From Actinomycetes bacterium (lineage in GTDB: Bacteria; Actinomycetota; Actinomycetes; S36-B12; UBA5976): a stretch of DNA of 15,675 nt. A model generated the notes under the pieces. That model made no database searches, was not told the origin of the DNA, and saw nothing but the letters and a program-made list of their open reading frames with translations. The stretch lies in contig JAJXSV010000023.1 of NCBI GenBank assembly GCA_021784375.1, forward strand, positions 1-15,675. Reading direction: 5' to 3'. Shown piece by piece: positions 7,598 to 15,675 of the stretch. Both the position numbers and the translations under genes were made by a program. Each line of letters begins with the position of its first letter. The stretch's first letter is position 1.

Positions 7598-8767
7598 GTG
7601 CCGTACTTCGACCATGCCGCGACCTCGCCCATGACACCGGCTGTCATCGCGGCCATGGACGGCGCCTTCCGCGTGGTCGGCAACCCCTCGTCCGTGCACT
7701 CCGCGGGGCGCGCCGCCCGTCGCCTGGTCGAGGAGTCGCGGGAGACCATCGCCGCCGCCGTCGGCTGCCTGCCGGCCGAGGTCGTGTTCACCTCCGGCGG
7801 CACGGAGGCGGACAACCTGGCCATCAAGGGCATGTGGATGCAGCGCCACCGTGAAGCCCCCGAACGCACTCGCCTGCTCGTCTCCGCCGTCGAGCACCAC
7901 GCGGTGCTCGACTCCGCGTTGTGGCTGGCGACGGCAGAGGGCGCGGTCGTCGAGCAGGTCCCGGTTGATGGGTTCGGCGCCGTGCGCATGGGGGCCCTGC
8001 GCGAACGCATCGCGAGCGATCCTGCGTCGGTTGCCTTGCTGTCCATCATGTGGGCCAACAACGAGGTCGGTAGCCTGCAGCCCCTGCGGGAGGTCGTGGC
8101 ACTTGCCCGGGAGTTCGCGATCCCCGTCCACTCCGACGCGGTGCAGGCCTTCGCCTCCGAGCATGTGGACTTCGCGGCCAGCGGGCTCTGCGCCATGACG
8201 GTGTCAGCACACAAGTACGGCGGTCCCATGGGGGTCGGCGCGCTGGTGATACGCCGCGACGTCACTCCCACACCGGTGCTCCACGGCGGTGGTCAGGAGC
8301 GTGACATCCGTTCCGGCACCATTCCCATGCCCCTCATTGTCGGCATGGCCGCGGCATTCCAGGAGGGCACCGCTCGGCTGGACGAGCATCGCGCGAGCAT
8401 CGCCGCGCTCCGCGACCGCCTGGTCTCAGGTGTGCAGCAGCTCGACCTGGGTGCCGAACTGCGCGGCCACCCCACGGAGCGACTCCCGGGGAATGCCCAC
8501 TTCACCTTCCCGGGCTGCGAGGGCGATGCCCTGCTCATGCTGCTGGATGCCGCAGGCATCCAGGTGTCCACCGGCAGCGCCTGCTCTGCCGGAGTGCCGG
8601 AGGCGTCGCACGTGCTGTTGGCCATGGGCATCGACGATGCCGAGGCTCGTGGTGCAGTGCGCTTCTCGCTCGGGCGTACCACGACGGGCGAGGACGTCGA
8701 CGCACTGCTTGCGGCCCTCCCGGACGTCGTGGCCCGCGTGCGCAGGGCCGGGTTGATGCTGCGATGA
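7598..8767 (+). CDS. Cysteine desulfurase (IscS/NifS family)
   Basis: This PLP enzyme converts L-cysteine to alanine and a protein-bound persulfide, here probably feeding tRNA thiolation by MnmA, whose gene overlaps its end. The 389-residue length and motifs fit class V aminotransferase-fold desulfurases. The N-terminus is [25 protein letters not shown] binds the cofactor phosphate side, and [12 protein letters not shown] contains the PLP lysine Lys206. [16 protein letters not shown] contains the catalytic Cys329, in a short loop of the IscS (group I) type. The GTG start is supported by the family N-terminus and by the TAGTAT box 6 nt upstream, which suggests a leaderless mRNA. The stop overlaps mnmA as ATGA (8764-8767). 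It could be called iscS, but actinobacteria also have SufS for Fe-S clusters, so its main job here is more likely thiolation. Confidence 0.94.
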   Translation: MPYFDHAATSPMTPAVIAAMDGAFRVVGNPSSVHSAGRAARRLVEESRETIAAAVGCLPAEVVFTSGGTEADNLAIKGMWMQRHREAPERTRLLVSAVEHHAVLDSALWLATAEGAVVEQVPVDGFGAVRMGALRERIASDPASVALLSIMWANNEVGSLQPLREVVALAREFAIPVHSDAVQAFASEHVDFAASGLCAMTVSAHKYGGPMGVGALVIRRDVTPTPVLHGGGQERDIRSGTIPMPLIVGMAAAFQEGTARLDEHRASIAALRDRLVSGVQQLDLGAELRGHPTERLPGNAHFTFPGCEGDALLMLLDAAGIQVSTGSACSAGVPEASHVLLAMGIDDAEARGAVRFSLGRTTTGEDVDALLAALPDVVARVRRAGLMLR

Positions 8768-9849
8768 AGGTCCTTGCGGCGATGTCCGGCGGCGTCGACT
8801 CCGCGGTGGCTGCGGCGCGCGTGGTGGCTGCCGGCCACGAGGTCACGGGCATGCACCTCGCGCTCTCGAACAATCCGCAGTCGTTCCGGTCGGGCGCGCG
8901 CGGCTGCTGCTCCCTCGAGGACTCCCGCGATGCGCGGCGCGCGGCCGACATCATCGGCATCCCCTTCTACGTGTGGGACATGGCCGAGCAGTTCCGTCGC
9001 GACGTGGTGGAGGACTTCGTCGCCGAATATGCGGCGGGCAGGACGCCGAATCCCTGCCTGCGCTGCAACGAGCGCATCAAGTTCGCCGCGGTCCTCGACC
9101 GCGCCCTGGCACTCGGATTCGACGCGGTCGCGACCGGCCACTACGCGCGGATCGTGGACGGCGGCCACGGATTCGCATTGCATCGCGCGCGGGACTCCTC
9201 GAAGGACCAGTCCTACGTGCTCGGCGTGCTGGAGCAGTGGCAGCTCGAGAAGTCGTTGTTCCCCTTGGGGGATTCGCTGAAGAGCGAAGTGCGCGAGGAA
9301 GCTGCCCGGCTGGGCCTGACGGTGGCCAGGAAGCCGGACAGCCACGACATCTGCTTCATCGCCGACGGCGACACCAGCGGCTGGTTGGAGGAGCGCCTGG
9401 GGGAGCAGCGCGGCGAGATCATCGACGCGGTGAGCGGCGCTGTGCTCGGGGAGCATCACGGGGCCTACCGCTTCACCGTCGGCCAACGTCGCGGGACCGC
9501 GATCTCCGTGCCCGCGCCCGACGGCGCGCCCCGCTATGTGACCTCGATCGACCCTACGACCCGACGCGTGTTCGTCGGCCCTCCGACACTGCTGGACGTG
9601 AACATCGTGGAAGGCGTGCGGGCCCATTGGTGCCAAGGCGTCCCGGCCGTGGGCTCCCGCGTCGGCGTGCAGGTTCGGGCTCACGGTGCCGAGGTGCCGG
9701 CCGTGGTGGAGGCCGTTGACGGCGTGAGTGCGACCCTGCGCACGCTGCAGCCGATCCGTGGCCTGGCGGCCGGCCAGGCGGCCGTGATGTACGAGGGCCC
9801 GAGAGTTGTTGGCGCAGTGACGGTGGCGGGCTCGCGCCGTGATGCATAG
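8764..9849 (+). CDS. mnmA: tRNA-specific 2-thiouridylase MnmA
   Basis: MnmA adenylates U34 of the Lys, Glu and Gln tRNAs and inserts sulfur to make s2U, using persulfide from a desulfurase. The 361-residue protein begins with the PP-loop motif [11 protein letters not shown] (from residue 7). The catalytic Cys98 is in TPNPCLRCN and the second active-site cysteine Cys197 in [16 protein letters not shown] and FTVGQRRG are further family motifs, and the C-terminal beta-barrel region follows from about 250. An early [11 protein letters not shown] segment is usual for the family. The ATG at 8764 overlaps the desulfurase stop by 4 nt, so translation is likely coupled, and donor and acceptor enzymes are made together. 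The next gene overlaps or directly follows its end. Confidence 0.96.
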   Translation: MKVLAAMSGGVDSAVAAARVVAAGHEVTGMHLALSNNPQSFRSGARGCCSLEDSRDARRAADIIGIPFYVWDMAEQFRRDVVEDFVAEYAAGRTPNPCLRCNERIKFAAVLDRALALGFDAVATGHYARIVDGGHGFALHRARDSSKDQSYVLGVLEQWQLEKSLFPLGDSLKSEVREEAARLGLTVARKPDSHDICFIADGDTSGWLEERLGEQRGEIIDAVSGAVLGEHHGAYRFTVGQRRGTAISVPAPDGAPRYVTSIDPTTRRVFVGPPTLLDVNIVEGVRAHWCQGVPAVGSRVGVQVRAHGAEVPAVVEAVDGVSATLRTLQPIRGLAAGQAAVMYEGPRVVGAVTVAGSRRDA

Positions 9850-10942
9850 CGCCGGGCGTGCTCCGCGGAGGGCCAGCGAGCGCCCTTCGGATGTGTCCGA
9901 GTGGACGGCCTCGGTGCGCGCGCTGCGCGCCACTGGGGTGGGTTCGCTTCCGGGTGCATCGGCGCGCGAGGCCATGTCGGTCGTGACCGGGGAGTTCCCG
10001 GAACTCGTGCACCTGCCGGAGCTGCCCGCACGGGGGCCGGGGGGCGACCTGGTTGGGCGGACCGCCGCCCTGCTCGCCGGGGTGGCCAGCGAATTCTCCG
10101 TGGAGACGACCCCGACGGGCTGGCGCTACGCCGATCGGCCGGGCCCGGCCGTGCGTCGGGCCCTGTCCTACTGGCGTGAGGACCTCGATGTCTTCGAGGA
10201 GTCCTGCCAGGGCGCCACGGGCGACCTCAAGCTGCAGTTGTGCGGACCGGTGACGCTCGCCGCATCCATCTCGCTGCGCCGCGGCGAGCGCGTGCTGTCC
10301 GACCAGGGGGCCATGCGGGACCTGGTGGAGGCGCACCGCGAGGCGGTGGTCGCGCACATCACCGACCTGCGGAGGCGCCTGCCGGCTGCGCGATGGATCC
10401 TGCAAATCGACGAGCCCGCGATGGATGCGGCGCTCCGCGGGGCGCTACCTACGCAGAGCGGTTGGGGGCGACTCACGCCGCTCGAGGAGCCGCTCGCCCG
10501 CGCCTGGCACCGGCGGCTCGCTGAGGTGGTCCGGGCCGGCGCCGCCACTCCGTGGCTGCACGCCTGCACTGGCCGGCCGCCCATCGCCCTGGCCCTCGAT
10601 GCGGGGTACAGCGGCCTCTCCGGTGCCATCGACCTCCTGCGCCCGGCGGACGACGATGCCCTCGGCGCGGCAGTCGAGGGCGGCATGACGTTGATCGCTG
10701 GAGTGGTGCCGGCGACGGCCGAGGGGATCGCGCACGCCCCAAGTGCGCCGGCGCTCGTCGACCCGATCCGGCGTCTCTACGGGCGCATCGGGCTCGATGA
10801 CGCCGTGCTCGCCGCTTCGGTGGTGATCAGCCCCGCCTGCGGCCTCGGCGACCTCAGCTGGGCGTCAGCGCGCGCCGCCATGGCGCTCACCCGCGAGGCA
10901 GCGCACGTGCTCGCCGATCAGCTGGACGCCGGCCCCGAGTAG
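9842..10942 (+). CDS. Short MetE C-terminal-like (UROD/MetE superfamily) protein
   Basis: This protein of about 366 residues corresponds to only the C-terminal catalytic half of cobalamin-independent methionine synthase and matches the actinobacterial group often labelled methionine synthase (type Rv3015c). Conserved elements are ATGVGSLPG near the N-terminus, [14 protein letters not shown] (His240 and Cys242, aligned with MetE zinc ligands) and SPACGLGDL (Cys333, the third ligand). A glutamate ligand is not obvious in the intervening [12 protein letters not shown] segment. The full methyltetrahydrofolate-binding N-terminal domain is missing, so the methyl donor and product are unknown. The start is uncertain: ATG 9842 overlaps the mnmA stop, GTG 9839 is possible, and GTG 9893 would begin nearer the conserved region. 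It is probably co-transcribed with mnmA. Its 3' end overlaps the convergent regulator by 25 bp. Confidence 0.8.
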   Translation: MHSAGRAPRRASERPSDVSEWTASVRALRATGVGSLPGASAREAMSVVTGEFPELVHLPELPARGPGGDLVGRTAALLAGVASEFSVETTPTGWRYADRPGPAVRRALSYWREDLDVFEESCQGATGDLKLQLCGPVTLAASISLRRGERVLSDQGAMRDLVEAHREAVVAHITDLRRRLPAARWILQIDEPAMDAALRGALPTQSGWGRLTPLEEPLARAWHRRLAEVVRAGAATPWLHACTGRPPIALALDAGYSGLSGAIDLLRPADDDALGAAVEGGMTLIAGVVPATAEGIAHAPSAPALVDPIRRLYGRIGLDDAVLAASVVISPACGLGDLSWASARAAMALTREAAHVLADQLDAGPE

Positions 10943-11793
10943 GCGGCTTCGGTGGCCATCAGGCTGGCGAGCAGTTGCAGGGCGTCCGCCGAGGGGCTTC
11001 CCGGCGACGCGGTGTAGACCATGAGCGTGAGCCCGGGGTCGCTCGCCAACTCCAGGGCCTCGTAGTCCAGGTCCATGAGCCCGACGCGAGGGTGCCGGAA
11101 CTGCTTGCTCCCCGTCCGATGCTTGCGCACGTCATGCGACGCCCAACGCGTGCGGAACTCCTCGCTGCGCGTGGACAGCTCGCCGACGAGATCGGTGAGC
11201 TGCCGGTCGAAGGGATCGCGTCCTGCCTGGGCGCGCAGCAGCGCCACGCAGTCCGTGGCGCGCACCTCCCAGTTCACGAAGAACACGCGCGAGCGGGGAT
11301 CGAGGAACTGGTAGCGCGCGAGGTTCGGAACGCCGCGTGGGTCGTCGAGCGCCTCCACGAAGACCGACCGTCCCAGGTGGTTGGTGGCGAGCACGTCCAG
11401 GTTGGCGTTGCGGACGTAGGCAGGGGCGTCGGTCAGGGCATCGAGGATGCGTTGCACCGCGGGCCGCACCTGACGGGTCGCATTGGCGGGCCGGCGTGCA
11501 CGTGCCGGGGTGTTGGCGCTGCGAGCGAGATTGCGGAGATGGTCACGCTCGGCCTCGTCGAGTGCGAGCGCCCGCGCCAGGGCTTCGAGCACACTCTCCG
11601 AAACGCCGCTCAGGTTGCCGCGCTCCAAGCGCGTGTAGTAGTCGACGCTCACGCCGGCGAGCATGGCCACCTCCTCACGACGCAGTCCGGCCACTCGCCT
11701 GCGACCACCGTAGTTGGGAAGGCCCGCCTGCTCCGGGGTCATGCGCGCCCGTCGGGAGGTGAGGAAGTCTCGGATCTCATTGCGGGTGTCCAC
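10918..11793 (-). CDS. HTH transcriptional regulator, XRE family with MLTR-type ligand-binding domain
   Basis: This 291-residue DNA-binding regulator has an N-terminal helix-turn-helix (about 35-75) containing the family hallmark RRVAGLRREEVAMLAGVS followed by YYTRLERG. The C-terminal region (about 105-275), with AYVRNANLDVLATN and later VYTASPGSPSADAL, fits the MmyB-like ligand-binding domain (MLTR_LBD), thought to bind a small hydrophobic ligand. Proteins of this type usually sit divergent from an oxidoreductase gene and control it, exactly as here with the ADH/cupin/AKR operon. The GTG start at 11793 gives the usual N-terminus MDTRNEIRDFL and is preceded by TACCGT at leaderless spacing. 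Its last 25 bp overlap the end of the MetE-like gene on the other strand. Repression of the divergent operon and of itself is inferred, not shown. Confidence 0.92.
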   Translation of the reverse strand: MDTRNEIRDFLTSRRARMTPEQAGLPNYGGRRRVAGLRREEVAMLAGVSVDYYTRLERGNLSGVSESVLEALARALALDEAERDHLRNLARSANTPARARRPANATRQVRPAVQRILDALTDAPAYVRNANLDVLATNHLGRSVFVEALDDPRGVPNLARYQFLDPRSRVFFVNWEVRATDCVALLRAQAGRDPFDRQLTDLVGELSTRSEEFRTRWASHDVRKHRTGSKQFRHPRVGLMDLDYEALELASDPGLTLMVYTASPGSPSADALQLLASLMATEAAYSGPASS

Positions 11794-11799
11794 GCCACC

Positions 11800-11805
11800 A
11801 CGGTA
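11800..11805 (-). promoter_or_regulatory. Putative -10 box (TACCGT) of a leaderless regulator transcript
   Basis: On the minus strand TACCGT fits TAnnnT and ends 6 nt before the GTG start at 11793, the same geometry as before the desulfurase gene. Confidence 0.45.
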
Positions 11806-11930
11806 CGGCCTGCGGCAGGGGGAGCTGGGAGGGTCTGCCGTTACCGGTATGCGGCGGGTCTCCCGCGCTGGGCCGCCGCGCGCTTCACTGGTGCTGTGCG
11901 CAGTACGCAGTGCCGCTGCGCCATCGGATC

Positions 11931-11937
11931 GAAGGAG
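11931..11937 (+). promoter_or_regulatory. Strong ribosome binding site (GAAGGAG) for the alcohol dehydrogenase
   Basis: GAAGGAG lies 5 nt before ATG 11943 and selects it over an in-frame GTG at 11910 that would add 11 residues upstream of the family N-terminus. It is the best Shine-Dalgarno sequence in the window and contrasts with the leaderless-looking starts of several neighbours. Confidence 0.75.
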
Positions 11938-11942
11938 TCAAG

Positions 11943-12977
11943 ATGCGTGCAACCCTGATGTACGGAGCCGGCGATGTCCGGGTGGAAGAGGTCCCCGATG
12001 CCCGGCTGGTGGAACCCACCGATGTCGTGGTCCGGGTCGTCCTCTCCTGCATCTGCGGCAGTGACCTGTGGGGCTATGGCGACATGCCGGCCGGTGAGGT
12101 GGGCCGTCGCATGGGACATGAGTTCCTCGGCGAGGTGGTGGAAGCGGGCCGCGACGTACGCAACCACCGGGTCGGCGATCTCGTGGTGGCCCCCTTCGTG
12201 ATCTCGGACAACACCTGTGACTTCTGCCGGGAGGGCTTCCACACCTCGTGCCGTCACCGGAACGGCTGGGGGTCACCCGGCGTCGACGCGGGACAGGGCG
12301 AGGCGGTTCGCGTCCCGCTCGCCGACGGCACACTGGTGAAGCTGCCGGTGGCCGCGGACTCCGCGCTCCTGCCCTCGCTGCTCACCCTCTCGGACGTCAT
12401 GTGCACGGGTCATCACGCCGCGTACATGGGACGTGTGAACGCCCGCACCTCGGTGACGGTGGTCGGCGACGGCGCCGTGGGCCTGTGTGCGGTGATCGCC
12501 GCCAAGCGACTGGGTGCCGAGCGCATCATCCTCATGGGTCGCCACGCGGTGCGGACCCAGTTGGGCCGTGAGTTCGGTGCCACCGACGTGGTGGCGGAGC
12601 GCGGGAAGGCCGGCATCGAGCGGGTGCGCGAGCTCACCAATGGTGACGGCACCCACGTCGTCCTCGAGTGCGTGGGCACGCGCGATTCCCTCGACATGTC
12701 GCTGGGGGCGGTGCGTGACGCCGGCACCATCAGCCGCGTGGGCGCCCCGCAGTACGAGGAGGGCCCCATGGGGCTGGGGATCCTGTTCCGCAACCTCACC
12801 TACACGGGTGGGGTAGCGCCGGCGCGCGCGTACATCGAGGACCTCATGCCCGACATCCTGGAGGGCCGCATCAACCCGGGACGGGTGTTCGACCGCACCG
12901 TGTCGCTCGACGAGGTGCTGGCCGGCTATCGCGCCATGGCCGCCCGCGAGGCGATCAAGGTGCTCGTGAAGCCCTGA
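11943..12977 (+). CDS. Zinc-dependent alcohol dehydrogenase (MDR superfamily)
   Basis: This 344-residue NAD(P)-dependent medium-chain dehydrogenase probably interconverts an alcohol and its aldehyde or ketone. The catalytic-zinc ligands expected from Thermoanaerobacter-type ADHs are present: Cys38 (in CICGSDLWG), His59-Glu60 (GHEFLGEVVE) and Asp151 (LSDVM). The structural-zinc lobe reads SDNTCDFCREGFHTSC: Cys92, Cys95 and Cys103 are present, but the first ligand position is Asp89 instead of Cys, as I recall for related ADH subfamilies. The Rossmann motif is VVGDGAVG, with GxGxxG at 175-180. The substrate cannot be deduced. It is the first gene of an operon with cupin (26-nt gap) and aldo/keto reductase, and is divergent from an MLTR-type regulator that likely controls it. 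An upstream GTG (11910) was rejected in favour of the ATG with GAAGGAG. Confidence 0.92.
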   Translation: MRATLMYGAGDVRVEEVPDARLVEPTDVVVRVVLSCICGSDLWGYGDMPAGEVGRRMGHEFLGEVVEAGRDVRNHRVGDLVVAPFVISDNTCDFCREGFHTSCRHRNGWGSPGVDAGQGEAVRVPLADGTLVKLPVAADSALLPSLLTLSDVMCTGHHAAYMGRVNARTSVTVVGDGAVGLCAVIAAKRLGAERIILMGRHAVRTQLGREFGATDVVAERGKAGIERVRELTNGDGTHVVLECVGTRDSLDMSLGAVRDAGTISRVGAPQYEEGPMGLGILFRNLTYTGGVAPARAYIEDLMPDILEGRINPGRVFDRTVSLDEVLAGYRAMAAREAIKVLVKP

Positions 12978-13003
12978 GTGGGCTCAGAGGGGAATGACAG
13001 GGA

Positions 13004-13417
13004 ATGGAACGACAGCAGAGGCCGCCGACCCGCAGGGGACCGGCCGAATGGTTCACCGGCGAGGTCTTCATCGACGGCATCACGGGCAACGAGCAACCCC
13101 CGCATGCCAGCCTGGGTTCGGTGCACTTCACGCCCGGTGCGCGCACGGCTTGGCACGCGCATGACGCGGGGCAGACGCTCTACGTCGTGGAGGGCGTCGG
13201 TATCGTCGCCGCACGGGACGGCGCGGTGCTGGCCCTGCGACCCGGGGATGTCGTGCACGCGCCGGCCTCCGAATGGCACTGGCATGGTGCCTCGACCGAG
13301 CACTTCATGACGCACATCTCCATCACCGAGACGGGCACGGCTGCGCAATGGGGTGCGCACGTGACCGATGAGGAGTACACGCAGGCAGTCGCACGCATCA
13401 ACGATGTACAGGAGTGA
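13004..13417 (+). CDS. Small cupin protein, manganese hydroxynitrile-lyase-like
   Basis: This 137-residue single-domain cupin has the motif pair typical of metal cupins. Metal ligands are His51, His53 and Gln57 (WHAHDAGQTL), plus His92 in EWHWHGA. His104 in MTHISIT is also conserved. The pattern GPAEWFTGEVFID, GARTAWHAH, GDVV, HWHGA and MTH closely follows the cupin hydroxynitrile lyases of Granulicella/Acidobacterium as I remember them, with a constant two-residue offset from their ligands His53/His55/Gln59/His94 and base His106. Many homologues have no demonstrated lyase activity, so the reaction here is open; isomerase, decarboxylase-like or detoxification roles are alternatives. AGAGGGGA (12986-12993) is a possible ribosome site. 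It lies between alcohol dehydrogenase and aldo/keto reductase in one operon, which suggests an aldehyde, ketone or hydroxyacid substrate. Confidence 0.87.
   Translation: MERQQRPPTRRGPAEWFTGEVFIDGITGNEQPPHASLGSVHFTPGARTAWHAHDAGQTLYVVEGVGIVAARDGAVLALRPGDVVHAPASEWHWHGASTEHFMTHISITETGTAAQWGAHVTDEEYTQAVARINDVQE
13410..13414 (+). promoter_or_regulatory. Ribosome binding site (AGGAG) for the aldo/keto reductase
   Basis: AGGAG in the last codons of the cupin gene lies 5 nt before ATG 13420. It supports that ATG over the in-frame GTG at 13414, which overlaps the cupin stop. Confidence 0.6.
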
Positions 13418-13419
13418 GC

Positions 13420-15675
<2,256 letters not shown>

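Larger units (their letters stand above)
11794..11942. promoter_or_regulatory. Divergent control region between regulator and alcohol dehydrogenase
   Basis: This 149-bp gap must hold the promoters of both divergent units. Visible elements are the regulator -10 (11800-11805), an 8-bp palindrome TACCGGTA at 11842-11849, and an inverted pair CACTG (11886-11890) / CAGTG (11908-11912) around a near-palindromic CTGTGCGCAG (11894-11903). Any of these could be the operator of the MLTR-type regulator. I could not place a convincing promoter for the dehydrogenase. Confidence 0.35.

Noticed and set aside
8293..9975. Long open frame on the minus strand (about 560 codons) opposite the desulfurase and mnmA genes
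   Set aside because: It is antisense to two genes with complete catalytic motifs, its translation is rich in Arg, His, Gly and Ala without any recognisable domain, and such mirror frames are expected at this GC content.
11910..11942. GTG start 33 nt upstream of the alcohol dehydrogenase ATG
   Set aside because: The GAAGGAG site 5 nt before ATG 11943 and the usual MRAT N-terminus favour the ATG.

Overview
The window looks like chromosomal DNA of a high-GC actinobacterium. The evidence is a strong G/C bias at third codon positions, frequent GTG starts, several starts that look leaderless (a TAnnnT box 6-8 nt before GTG), a DUF3417-type glucan phosphorylase, the actinobacterial order etfB-etfA / cysteine desulfurase-mnmA-short MetE-like protein, and a GuaB1-type IMPDH relative. 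I cannot assign a genus from the sequence alone. I see no tRNA or rRNA gene, insertion sequence, integrase, prophage or CRISPR array. Coding density is very high, and the largest gap between genes is about 150 bp.

Layout. (1) 1-1096: the last codons of an unidentified gene, then a Ssd/CpaE-like ParA/MinD-family protein with a degenerate P-loop. (2) 1121-5801: glycogen breakdown, with alpha-glucan phosphorylase GlgP on + and debranching enzyme GlgX on -, converging with only 4 nt between their stop codons. (3) 5867-7559: etfB-etfA, encoding the two-subunit electron transfer flavoprotein. They diverge from glgX across a region of about 65 bp that holds a perfect 12-bp palindrome. (4) 7598-10942: a sulfur/methyl operon made of an IscS-type cysteine desulfurase, the tRNA 2-thiouridylase MnmA (ATGA overlap) and a stand-alone MetE C-terminal-like protein. 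(5) 10918-14397: an accessory module in which an XRE/MLTR-type repressor-like regulator is divergent from an operon of Zn-dependent alcohol dehydrogenase, small cupin and aldo/keto reductase. (6) 14474-end: GuaB1, a CBS-containing IMPDH/GMP-reductase family protein cut by the window edge.

How the genes fit together. GlgP and GlgX act on the same polymer: phosphorolysis of outer chains to glucose-1-phosphate, and removal of the limit-dextrin stubs. EtfBA carries electrons from acyl-CoA-type dehydrogenases to the quinone pool. The desulfurase probably supplies persulfide sulfur to MnmA for s2U34 of tRNA. The ADH/cupin/AKR operon looks like a small inducible carbonyl or alcohol metabolism unit controlled by the divergent regulator; its substrate cannot be read from sequence.

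Most of the window is ordinary core metabolism. The parts that deserve a second look are the regulated ADH/cupin/AKR module (its cupin resembles manganese hydroxynitrile lyases), the uncharacterised short MetE-like protein coupled to mnmA, the palindrome in the glgX/etfB promoter region, and the recurring leaderless-start signature. I did not find a clearly new multi-gene system.
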